A stretch of DNA of 12,054 nt from JBOFDK01 sp051650305 (lineage in GTDB: Bacteria; Bacillota; Clostridia; Lachnospirales; Cellulosilyticaceae). Both the position numbers and the translations under genes were made by a program. Below the pieces are notes generated by a model. The model was not told the DNA's origin and made no database searches. It saw nothing but the letters and a program-made list of their open reading frames with translations. The stretch's first letter is position 1. Every line of letters begins with the position of its first letter. Where the stretch lies: the NCBI GenBank assembly GCA_051650305.1, contig JBOFIT010000090.1:1-12054 (forward strand), written 5' to 3'. This document shows positions 1 to 6,458 of the stretch, piece by piece.

Positions 1-645
1 AGCTTAGTAGGCGCACTTCTTTTCTTCGTAGCATGGGTACTTAGTCCATCGGTAATTCCAGCAGGACCAGCTCAACAATTTGTAAAAGACACACAAAATA
101 TCATTCCAGTCTTTATTATCGCTATATGTTGCTTCGTAAGACTAGAGAAGAAACCATTAGTAGATTTTAGAGGCATTGTATCTAAATATATGTTATGGCC
201 AGTTATCTTAATCGTGGCATCAGCTTTAACAATAGGAAATGCTTTAACAGCAGAGTCAACAGGTATTACAGAATTACTTAAGCAAATGGTAACACCTTTA
301 TTTGAAGGGCAAAGTCCAATCATGTTTATGATTCTTATTATTACACTTGCATGTATTCTTACAAATGTTTGCAACAACATGGTAGTAGGTATGTTACTTG
401 TTCCAATCATCCATGTATTTTCACAAGAAATGGGAATCAATCCAATCCCAGTAGCGATTCTTTCATTATTCTTAGTATGTGTAGCAATCGTAACACCAGC
501 AGCATCTACGACATCAGCTATTTTACATGGGAATACCAAGTGGATTAGTACCAAAGAAGCGTATAAGTACGGGATCATCATGACTATTGTAACGCTACTT
601 ATTACCTTAATGATCGGTTTACCACTTGCAAATATAATCTTTTAA
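1..645 (+). CDS. SLC13/DASS-type anion permease, C-terminal part (5' end outside window)
   Basis: The frame is open from base 1 and ends with TAA at 643-645, giving about 214 residues of an integral membrane protein. Several hydrophobic segments are visible, at roughly residues 1-15, 35-45, 65-80, 105-125, 135-150, 157-175 and 195-214. The segment TNVCNNMVVGMLLVPII, followed by TPAASTTSAILHGN, resembles the second Asn/Thr-rich substrate and sodium-binding hairpin of SLC13 (divalent anion:Na+ symporter) permeases. The family carries dicarboxylates, sulfate and related anions across the cytoplasmic membrane; the substrate cannot be read here. The stop lies 54 bp upstream of the sulfotransferase start with no hairpin between, so the two are probably cotranscribed. 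That pairing suggests an organic anion, possibly a sulfate ester, as substrate (inference). Other ion-transporter-superfamily permeases (ArsB- or CitM-like) are possible alternatives. Confidence 0.75.
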   Translation, partial: SLVGALLFFVAWVLSPSVIPAGPAQQFVKDTQNIIPVFIIAICCFVRLEKKPLVDFRGIVSKYMLWPVILIVASALTIGNALTAESTGITELLKQMVTPLFEGQSPIMFMILIITLACILTNVCNNMVVGMLLVPIIHVFSQEMGINPIPVAILSLFLVCVAIVTPAASTTSAILHGNTKWISTKEAYKYGIIMTIVTLLITLMIGLPLANIIF

Positions 646-699
646 TAAACGATGATTTAAAAACAATAAAGTATCTTTAAAATAGAAGGAGAAACGCAT

Positions 700-2574
700 A
701 TGTCTACAGTAAAAGTAAATGAAATTAAACATATTATTGATAAGCAATATGAAAATGAACAAGCATTTTTACAAGCGTTCCAAGCAGGTACATATACATT
801 AGAACAACCACTTGTACAAGTGAATCCTTACCTGATCACACCACTTACAGCACTTGTGATGTTTAGAACGGAAGAAGAAGTAGAAGTAACAGTTGTTGTA
901 AAAGGAAAAGAAGAAGCAGGAAACTTCGTACAAACATTAGCGAAAGCGAAAGAGCACTTCGTTCCAGTACTTGGTCTATACCCAGACTGTGAAAATACAG
1001 TAGAGATCACACTTTCAAATGGTCAATCACAAGCAATTAGCATCCAAACAGCAGCGTTAAATGAGCATGTGAAGCTTCCAACAAAAATGGATACAACCCA
1101 TGATTACATGCAAGATAATATGATGTTTGTGATACCAGCAATGGGCTCTATCCCTTCAGCATATGACTATAAAGGAGATTGCCGTTGGTACTGTGAAGAA
1201 AACTTAGCTTTCGACTTAAAACGCATCAGCAATGGGCGTGTATTAATCGGGTCTTATCGTTTCATGGAAAAGCCTTACCACACTGTAGGTATTTTTGAAA
1301 TGAGTTTACTAGGAAAAATCTATGCAGAGTACACATTACCAGGTGGGTACCATCATGACCAATGGGAAATGGAAGATGGCAACTTACTTATACTTACTCA
1401 AGACTTTAAGTCAGGGACAGTAGAAGATATGTGTGTACTTGTGGAAAGAGAAACAGGAAATATCCTGAAGACTTGGGATTTCAAAAAAATTCTTCCACAA
1501 AATGTAGCAAAGTCAGGAAGCTGGAGTGACCATGACTGGTTCCATAACAACGCTTTATGGTATGACAAAAATACACATTCAATCACTTTATCAGGTAGAC
1601 ATCAAGATGCTATCATCAATATTGATTATGAGACAGGGGACCTTAAGTGGATCATCGGTACACCTGAAGGTTGGCCACAAGAAATGGTAGATAAATACTT
1701 CTTCAAACCAGTAGGAGAAGGAGAGTTTGAATGGCAGTACGAGCAGCATGCTTGTCTTGTAACACCACAAGGGGATGTGATGACGTTTGACAACGGTCAC
1801 TTCCGTGCGAAGAACAAGGAAAACTACGTACTTGGAAAAAACAACTATTCAAGAGGCGTACGTTACCGTATCAATACAGAAGATATGACCATTGAACAAG
1901 TGTGGCAATACGGTAAAGAAAGAGGCGCTGAATTCTTCTCACCATATATTTGTAATGTAGAATACTACGGAGAAGGCCATTACATGGTACACTCTGGTGG
2001 TATCGCAGAATTAGATGGTGTAACAGTAGAGGGTGTAGGCTCTAGACGTTACTTCGAAGATAAAAATGTAAAGCTTTACTCAAAAACGGTAGAGCTTGTA
2101 AATGACGAAGTAGTGTATGAAATGCACTTAGAAGCGAACTACTACCGTGCAGAAAAGCTACCTTTATACGATGCTAAAGATGTACTAACTTTCGGTAAAG
2201 GAAAGGTACTTGGCACACTTGGCGAGACAGAAGAGTTCGAGACAGGTATCGACGGCACAGAAGACAAAGGGCTTGTACCAGAAAAATTCGATATTTCTTT
2301 CGATGAGGAAGTAGACCGTCTTATCTTTAATGGAAGCTTTGAAAAAGGTCAGCTCGTGATGCTTATCGCAGAAGACCAAGAAGGGACAGAACATCGTTTC
2401 TTCATCCCTACAACAGCACTTTCTTTTGCAGCGATGTGTGTAGGAACTTTCCAGACAAGTGATGCAAGACGTGTGAAATTCAACATTAATAAAGCAGGCT
2501 TAAAAGGTGAACTGAAGATGCGTCTTATCGTAGATATGGATGCATATGATTTAGGGGTAACTTTTAACCTTTAA
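700..2574 (+). CDS. Arylsulfate sulfotransferase (ASST), cytoplasmic form
   Basis: This 624-residue protein belongs to the bacterial arylsulfotransferase family, which moves sulfate from one phenolic sulfate ester to another phenol without PAPS. The ATG at 700 follows AGAAGGAG (684-691) at good spacing. Residues 1 to about 130 form the N-terminal beta domain; the rest is the propeller with the family core: GGYHHDQWE (from about 215), HDWFHNNALWYD (278 onward), SGRHQDAI (298 onward), EQHACLV (348 onward), FDNGHFR (363 onward) and VHSGG (430 onward). H350, R369 and H431 match in spacing H356, R374 and H436 of E. coli ASST, where H436 carries the sulfate; the mapping is by eye. No signal peptide is visible, unlike the periplasmic Gram-negative enzymes, so it should work in the cytosol, as proposed for gut Eubacterium-type ASSTs. 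A permease gene lies directly upstream. Confidence 0.93.
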   Translation: MSTVKVNEIKHIIDKQYENEQAFLQAFQAGTYTLEQPLVQVNPYLITPLTALVMFRTEEEVEVTVVVKGKEEAGNFVQTLAKAKEHFVPVLGLYPDCENTVEITLSNGQSQAISIQTAALNEHVKLPTKMDTTHDYMQDNMMFVIPAMGSIPSAYDYKGDCRWYCEENLAFDLKRISNGRVLIGSYRFMEKPYHTVGIFEMSLLGKIYAEYTLPGGYHHDQWEMEDGNLLILTQDFKSGTVEDMCVLVERETGNILKTWDFKKILPQNVAKSGSWSDHDWFHNNALWYDKNTHSITLSGRHQDAIINIDYETGDLKWIIGTPEGWPQEMVDKYFFKPVGEGEFEWQYEQHACLVTPQGDVMTFDNGHFRAKNKENYVLGKNNYSRGVRYRINTEDMTIEQVWQYGKERGAEFFSPYICNVEYYGEGHYMVHSGGIAELDGVTVEGVGSRRYFEDKNVKLYSKTVELVNDEVVYEMHLEANYYRAEKLPLYDAKDVLTFGKGKVLGTLGETEEFETGIDGTEDKGLVPEKFDISFDEEVDRLIFNGSFEKGQLVMLIAEDQEGTEHRFFIPTTALSFAAMCVGTFQTSDARRVKFNINKAGLKGELKMRLIVDMDAYDLGVTFNL

Positions 2575-2585
2575 TAATAGGGAAA

Positions 2586-2627
2586 GCAAAAGGGACTGTG
2601 GCACAAGTGTGCAACGGTCCCTTTTGC
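2586..2627 (+). terminator. Stem-loop after the sulfotransferase gene
   Basis: An 11-bp perfect stem (2586-2596 with 2617-2627, GCAAAAGGGAC/GTCCCTTTTGC) starts 12 bases after the stop codon. A smaller helix, GCAC-AAGT-GTGC (2601-2612), sits inside the loop. The 3' arm contains four T but no long T tract follows, so it could terminate weakly or act as a 3'-end stabiliser. Confidence 0.6.
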
Positions 2628-2642
2628 GTGGGTGCAGCCTAA

Positions 2643-2710
2643 GTAAAAAAGGTCCTTTATTTCAGAAAAGGTAGCAGTTCAAACATTTCTTACATAAAGG
2701 ACTTTTTTAC
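2643..2710. terminator. Bidirectional terminator between convergent genes
   Basis: GTAAAAAA plus GTCCTTTAT (2643-2660, one bulged G) pairs with ATAAAGGAC plus TTTTTTAC (2694-2710) around a loop of about 33 nt. Read on either strand the distal arm ends in a run of six T, so it can terminate both the plus-strand sulfotransferase transcript and the minus-strand kinase transcript, whose stop is only 28 bases away. Confidence 0.7.
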
Positions 2711-2737
2711 TGTGAAGCAAGCCATAGCAAGTCCTTT

Positions 2738-4174
2738 TTAGCGTTTGAAGGATAGGGTAATGGTGGTGCCTAAGCCTTCTGTGCTAGTTAGTTCGTAGTG
2801 GATATGCAAAAGTTCAAAGAGATGCTTGGCAATAGCTAGGCCTAGACCACTACTGTTTGAGAGCTTACGTGCTTTATCGCTTTTATAGAAGCGATCCCAT
2901 ATAAAGGGGAGGTCTTCAGGAGCGATGCCTATACCTGTATCTTGGAGAGTGACCTTTAAAGTATCTTCTAGTACCGCTAAGGAGAGGGTGACGGTACCTT
3001 CAGGGAGTGTATACTTTAGGGCATTATCCAGTAGGATGATGAAGACTTGGCGTAGGCGTAAGTAATCACTTGTGATGGGGTAAGGATAATGCTCAAAGTG
3101 TGTGGTGATACGGATGTTTTTTGCCGTAGCGAGTTGACGCACATTGCGTAGCGCATCTTGAATGACTTCTTGGAGAGATAACTCCTCTAAGGTAAGTTCT
3201 AGCTTTTGCTGTTCCAGGCGGGAAAGGTCTAGAAGTTCAGTTACTAAGCGCTCTAGAAGAAGTGTCTCTTTGAGAATGTAACCTGAAGTATCTTGGACAT
3301 TAGAAGAGATGCCTTCCGATAAAGCTTCAGCATGGCCCTTGATGACAGTAAGAGGTGTACGAAACTCATGAGATACATTGGCAACGAAGTCTTTACGGAG
3401 TTGTTCCAGCTTGGTACTTTCTTTGCTCGCTTCATCAAGTTTGAAGGCAAGGGTATCTAAGGCATGAGATAAATCGCCGATTTCATCTTCCCGTGTAATA
3501 TTTGTACGGGCGGTATAGTCGCCATCCATCATTTTGAGAGAGACTTCTTTCATCCGTCTTATGGAGCTTGTAAAGTCAAAGGCATATTTTCTAGCTAGTA
3601 TATAAATAAGAAGATTTGATACCAGAAGCCCTATAATAAGATAAAAAGCAGCTTTTAGGATAGGTGCATAGACTGTATTAAGAGGTGCATGGATAAGAAT
3701 AGCACCTACGACAGTACCTCTATCAACAATAGGTACCCCTACGGAGAGGGTAGAACCATAATAAAAAGATTGGTTAGCCTTGGAAATCACTTCTTCACCA
3801 CGCCATATCGAATCCATAAAGATGTTATCATAGCCCTTAACTTTACACCCAGAAGTCATATGGCAACCATTAGCTTTAGAAGGTTTACGATGTCTATGAT
3901 TACCCGTAGAGATAAATGGGGGATTAGTGCCTGAAAAAATCCAGATACGTGCATCAATCAGTGTATCGTAAGTCTCGACCACATCTTGCCCTTGAGAAGG
4001 GGTATACGTGGTACTAAGTTTTCTAGCATAGGAGAGGAGACTTGTGGTGGTACTATCCATATGCGTTTTGTAAAAGAGATTCATATAGATAAGGCCCATA
4101 AAAAGGGAGGATAAGGTAGAGAGTGTCACGAAGCCTATAATGAGTTTGTTAGCTATTTTCTTTTGTGGTTTCAA
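2738..4174 (-). CDS. Membrane sensor histidine kinase (HAMP, HisKA, HATPase)
   Basis: From a TTG at 4174 this is a 478-residue sensor kinase. TM1 is at about 11-35, an extracytoplasmic sensor at 36-172, TM2 at about 173-195 and a HAMP linker at about 196-250. The HisKA H-box FVANVSHEFRTPL contains the phosphorylated H269. The ATPase part has the N-box LLDNALKYT, the G1 box DTGIGI followed by WDRFYK, and the G2 box SSGLGLAIAK. The sensor carries a His/Cys cluster (H93, H95, C104, H105, C110) that could bind metal or form a disulfide (inference). The start is uncertain: the frame is open to an ATG at 4306, but that would overlap the regulator gene by 158 bp and add a non-membrane N-terminus. 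TTG 4174 overlaps by 26 bp and puts TM1 at the usual place, though its ribosome site (the G-run about 12 bases upstream) is poor. Cotranscribed with the regulator upstream. Confidence 0.9.
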   Translation of the reverse strand: MKPQKKIANKLIIGFVTLSTLSSLFMGLIYMNLFYKTHMDSTTTSLLSYARKLSTTYTPSQGQDVVETYDTLIDARIWIFSGTNPPFISTGNHRHRKPSKANGCHMTSGCKVKGYDNIFMDSIWRGEEVISKANQSFYYGSTLSVGVPIVDRGTVVGAILIHAPLNTVYAPILKAAFYLIIGLLVSNLLIYILARKYAFDFTSSIRRMKEVSLKMMDGDYTARTNITREDEIGDLSHALDTLAFKLDEASKESTKLEQLRKDFVANVSHEFRTPLTVIKGHAEALSEGISSNVQDTSGYILKETLLLERLVTELLDLSRLEQQKLELTLEELSLQEVIQDALRNVRQLATAKNIRITTHFEHYPYPITSDYLRLRQVFIILLDNALKYTLPEGTVTLSLAVLEDTLKVTLQDTGIGIAPEDLPFIWDRFYKSDKARKLSNSSGLGLAIAKHLFELLHIHYELTSTEGLGTTITLSFKR

Positions 4175-4859
4175 ATTTGTAGCCGACCCCCCAGATGGTT
4201 TTGATTTGCCAAGGATGTGTATCAGGCAGTTGTAATTTTGCGCGAAGTCTTTTGATATGCGTATCCACAGTACGGATATCACCATAGTAATCATAGCCCC
4301 ATACAAGGTCTAGAAGCTCGTCTCTAGAGAAGACTTGATTGGTATGGGTAGCAAGGATATAAAGCATATCGATTTCTTTTTTTGTAAGATTAAGAGGCAG
4401 TGTACCTAAAGTAACTTCATAGGTAGTCATGTTAATCGTCAAATCCTCATAAGAGATACATTCTTCATGAGCGTCAGAAGATGAAGGTGAGGCGATGATG
4501 ACTCGCCTTAGAACAGCATTGATACGTGCGATGACTTCCTTAGGGCTGAAAGGTTTGACGATATAGTCATCAGCACCAAACTCAAGGCCCATAAGTTTAT
4601 CGCCTTCTTCACCTTTAGCAGTAAGCATAATGACAGGGATAGTGGATGTCTCACGAATCTTCTTAAGAACCGTATACCCATCCATATGAGGCATCATAAT
4701 ATCTAATAAAATAAGAGATACATTATTTTTTTTCCATTTTTCAAGAGTCTCGAGGCCGTCATGAGCGACGATAGGGACCATATCATTTTGAAGTAAATAA
4801 GCAGAAAGCATATCTGTAATCTCTTGATGATCATCCGCTATAAGTATTGTTTTGGTCAT
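4149..4859 (-). CDS. OmpR/PhoB-family response regulator
   Basis: A 236-residue two-domain regulator. The receiver domain (about 1-118) has the acidic pair D9/D10, the phospho-acceptor D53 in LLDIMMPHMDG, the switch Thr in MLTAKG and the conserved Lys in VKPF. The winged-helix DNA-binding domain (about 140-236) includes LTKKEIDMLYIL, SRDELLDLVWGYDYYG and VDTHIKRLRAKL, and ends in IWGVGYKFE. The ATG at 4859 is chosen because AAAGGAG precedes it at ideal spacing; an in-frame ATG 11 codons upstream (4892) would place that ribosome site inside the gene and would begin upstream of the predicted -10 box. It heads an operon with the overlapping kinase gene and is divergent from the secreted Cys-rich protein, which is its most likely target. 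Control is probably autoregulatory, through the mirrored sites at 4893-4970. Confidence 0.95.
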   Translation of the reverse strand: MTKTILIADDHQEITDMLSAYLLQNDMVPIVAHDGLETLEKWKKNNVSLILLDIMMPHMDGYTVLKKIRETSTIPVIMLTAKGEEGDKLMGLEFGADDYIVKPFSPKEVIARINAVLRRVIIASPSSSDAHEECISYEDLTINMTTYEVTLGTLPLNLTKKEIDMLYILATHTNQVFSRDELLDLVWGYDYYGDIRTVDTHIKRLRAKLQLPDTHPWQIKTIWGVGYKFETTKENS

Positions 4860-4892
4860 AAAATCTCCTTTTAATAGGGTAGTGTTACTCAA

Positions 4893-4970
4893 ATTATGTC
4901 ATAGAAATGTGACAAAAGTTTTAAATTAATGGTAGGATGCCATACTTTTGTCAAAATTACACATTATACT
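4893..4970. promoter_or_regulatory. Divergent promoter pair with mirrored 9-bp operator arms
   Basis: A perfect inverted repeat, GACAAAAGT (4911-4919) and ACTTTTGTC (4944-4952), has a 24-bp centre. Each arm overlaps the -35 region of one promoter. Plus: ATACTT (4942-4947), 17 bp, TATACT (4965-4970). Minus, read on its own strand: AAACTT (4921-4916), 17 bp, CATAAT (4898-4893). In both, ACTTTTGTC begins 21 bases before the -10 box. Good -10 boxes with poor -35 boxes covered by a repeated motif suggest activation by a bound factor, most simply the response regulator encoded alongside. Confidence 0.6.
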
Positions 4971-5020
4971 GAGTCACATAAGGAACAAAATACAATTTTA
5001 AAAAAGTGAGGAACGAACTT

Positions 5021-5374
5021 ATGAAAAAAACATTAACATTACTTTTAGCAGTAGGAACATTAACACTTGCAAGCATGACAGTATTTGCTGTAGAACCAGC
5101 AACAGTAAGTACAGGAGATGGTGGGGCAATTGAGCTTCCTAAAGTAGAGACAGATTATGATACAGATAACGTTGATAAAGAAATTTTTGGAAAGGGTTAT
5201 GGAAGAGGATGCAGCTTAGAGGATTGTGACACATATGGTGAATGTGGTGACTTGGAAAACTGTGAGAATAGACCAGGTGAAGGAAGAGGTCAGCAAGATG
5301 GTTTAAGGCAACAAAACATGATGCGTACAAATGCTGGTCAGGGTAATGGTGCTAGAAGAAGCTGTTGTAGATAA
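5021..5374 (+). CDS. Small secreted Cys-rich protein, unknown function
   Basis: A 117-residue protein I do not recognise. The ATG at 5021 follows GTGAGGA (5006-5012) at normal spacing. Residues 1-23 are a clear Sec signal peptide (MKK, hydrophobic core, cleavage after VFA). The mature part of about 94 residues has an acidic stretch (24-55), then a Cys segment with C64, C69, C75 and C81 (spacings Cx4C, Cx5C, Cx5C), a Gly/Gln/Arg-rich stretch of low complexity (84-113) and a terminal CC pair (C115, C116). Six cysteines could make three disulfides or a metal site. There is no transmembrane segment or sortase motif, and no bacteriocin processing site is evident. It is transcribed divergently from a two-component system through a symmetric control region and ends at its own strong terminator, so it is a single-gene unit probably regulated by that system. 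Confidence 0.85.
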   Translation: MKKTLTLLLAVGTLTLASMTVFAVEPATVSTGDGGAIELPKVETDYDTDNVDKEIFGKGYGRGCSLEDCDTYGECGDLENCENRPGEGRGQQDGLRQQNMMRTNAGQGNGARRSCCR

Positions 5375-5386
5375 TCACATAAAGAC

Positions 5387-5423
5387 AAAGGGTCAGGTAC
5401 ACTGGTAGTGTGCCTGACCCTTT
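5387..5423 (+). terminator. Strong rho-independent terminator after the Cys-rich protein gene
   Basis: An 11-bp perfect stem (AAAGGGTCAGG 5387-5397, CCTGACCCTTT 5413-5423) is extended inward by five more pairs, one a G-U wobble, to a 5-nt loop. The T-rich TTTATTGATTT follows. It begins 12 bases after the stop codon. Confidence 0.88.
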
Positions 5424-5429
5424 ATTGAT

Positions 5430-5588
5430 TTAAGAGATAGTAGATGGCTCGATATGTACCATACAGTGCTTGATATCCATAAGCTGACGTTCTAAAAGAT
5501 CATGGACTTCTGTAGCGATAGCATGGCCTTTTTCGATGCTAAGTGTGGCATTGACGCCAATACCCATATCCACATAAAGTTTTATTCT
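5430..5588 (-). pseudogene. C-terminal remnant of a cation diffusion facilitator (CDF) metal transporter
   Basis: On the minus strand this stretch reads, without interruption, as about 52 residues ending at TAA (5432-5430), including LYVDMGIGVNATLSIEKGHA, then IATEVHDLLERQLMDIKHC and VHIEPS. The hydrophobic-V-D pattern, an amphipathic helix after E-x-x-H-x-I-A, and the closing VHIEP are typical of the cytoplasmic dimerisation domain at the end of CDF (zinc, iron or manganese efflux) proteins. There is no start codon, no membrane domain, and an in-frame stop lies about 24 bases beyond the end of recognisable similarity (TAA at 5612-5610). It is therefore a fragment of a lost gene of roughly 290-400 codons. 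Similarity stops at the first base of the inverted repeat at 5588, suggesting deletion or insertion there. Family assignment is by eye. Confidence 0.65.
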
Positions 5589-5680
5589 CAATTGAAATGC
5601 TTGTTTTATTTATTGTAGGAATTAAAGTTTGTAAAATCAACTAAAAATGAAAAATAGATATGGTTTTTAATTTCAATTGA
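5588..5680. repeat. 11-bp inverted repeat flanking a 71-bp AT-rich core
   Basis: TCAATTGAAAT (5588-5598) and ATTTCAATTGA (5670-5680) are perfect inverted copies; each also contains the 8-bp palindrome TCAATTGA. The left arm begins where the CDF fragment ends, and the right arm lies 26 bp upstream of the -35 box of the ABC operon. It could be a small non-autonomous element, or two operator copies. No clear target-site duplication is seen, which weakens the mobile-element reading. Confidence 0.5.
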
Positions 5681-5706
5681 TAATTATTTGTGTCTTTTCA
5701 AATCAC

Positions 5707-5735
5707 TTGACTTAGCAGAAAACGGCATCTAGAAT
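5707..5735 (+). promoter_or_regulatory. Sigma-A-type promoter of the ABC export operon
   Basis: TTGACT (5707-5712), a 17-bp spacer and TAGAAT (5730-5735) match the vegetative consensus at five of six positions each. Transcription starting about 5742 gives a very short leader that begins at the AAAGGAGGT ribosome site (5742-5750). Confidence 0.75.
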
Positions 5736-5756
5736 AAAGAAAAAGGAGGTAGGTAT

Positions 5757-6458
5757 ATGGGGATCAGGTTAGAAAATGTATGTAAGACCTATCAGTCAGG
5801 AGAAGTAGAGACTACAGCGTTAAAAGATGTAGATTTGACCATAGAAGAAGGGGAAATACTAATCATACTAGGACCTAGTGGTAGTGGGAAAAGTACGTTG
5901 CTGAATGTGATGAGTGGCCTGGATACACCAAGTAGTGGCAAGCTTTTCTATAAAGAAGATGATATGACCAACTACAACGAAGCAAAGCTTGCGAAGTTTA
6001 GAAGAGCGCACTTAGGGTTTATCTTTCAGCAGTACAATCTCTTACAGAACCTTACCGTACGAGAAAATATCGAGATAGGGGCAAGTCTAAGTAAAGATGC
6101 CTTATCCATAGAAGAAGTCATGGAAGCTGTAGGACTTTTAGATAAGAAAAACAAGTATCCGTACCAATTATCAGGTGGGGAGCAGCAGCGTGTAGCCATC
6201 GCTAGAAGTGTGGCAAAGAACCCAGAAATTCTCTTTTGTGATGAGCCTACTGGTGCTCTGGATGAAGACACGGCAAAGCAAGTACTAGAACTACTCGAAA
6301 AGATGAATACCCTGTACCATACCACCATCGTAATCATCACCCACAATCCGAGTATTGCACAGATGGGAGACCGCATCATACGTATGAATTCAGCAAAGAT
6401 TCAAGAGCTTATACACAATGAGAACAAGAAGAAAGTGGGGGAGATTAAGTGGGGATAA
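5757..6458 (+). CDS. ABC transporter ATP-binding protein, MacB/LolD type
   Basis: A complete 233-residue ATPase of the family that drives FtsX-type permeases. The Walker A motif GPSGSGKST is at 39-47, the Q-loop FIFQQYNLLQNLT includes Q91, the signature LSGGEQQR starts at 138, Walker B ILFCDEP ends in D162/E163, and the H-loop His is H196. An A-loop aromatic is at Y12. The ATG at 5757 has an excellent AAAGGAGGT site seven bases upstream. Its stop overlaps the permease start by 10 bp, so translation is coupled. ATP hydrolysis by this subunit would power a mechanotransmission-type exporter together with the permease and the HlyD-like lipoprotein; the exported substrate, perhaps a peptide or antimicrobial, is unknown. 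Confidence 0.95.
   Translation: MGIRLENVCKTYQSGEVETTALKDVDLTIEEGEILIILGPSGSGKSTLLNVMSGLDTPSSGKLFYKEDDMTNYNEAKLAKFRRAHLGFIFQQYNLLQNLTVRENIEIGASLSKDALSIEEVMEAVGLLDKKNKYPYQLSGGEQQRVAIARSVAKNPEILFCDEPTGALDEDTAKQVLELLEKMNTLYHTTIVIITHNPSIAQMGDRIIRMNSAKIQELIHNENKKKVGEIKWG

Noticed and set aside
72..581. Long open frame on the minus strand opposite the permease
   Set aside because: It is the antisense shadow of a hydrophobic gene with clear family features on the plus strand; no ribosome site precedes its ATG.
3689..3934. Plus-strand open frame within the kinase sensor region
   Set aside because: Shadow of the minus-strand kinase gene; no family resemblance and no ribosome site.
4860..4892. Eleven-codon N-terminal extension of the first response regulator
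   Set aside because: The extension would contain the real AAAGGAG site, and the ATG at 4859 gives the canonical receiver start MTKTILIADD.
5021..5374. Lantibiotic or double-glycine bacteriocin precursor
   Set aside because: The leader is a normal Sec signal with an A-x-A-like cleavage site, there is no GG processing site, and no modification enzyme or immunity gene lies next to it. The nearest ABC operon is a separate unit behind a strong terminator.
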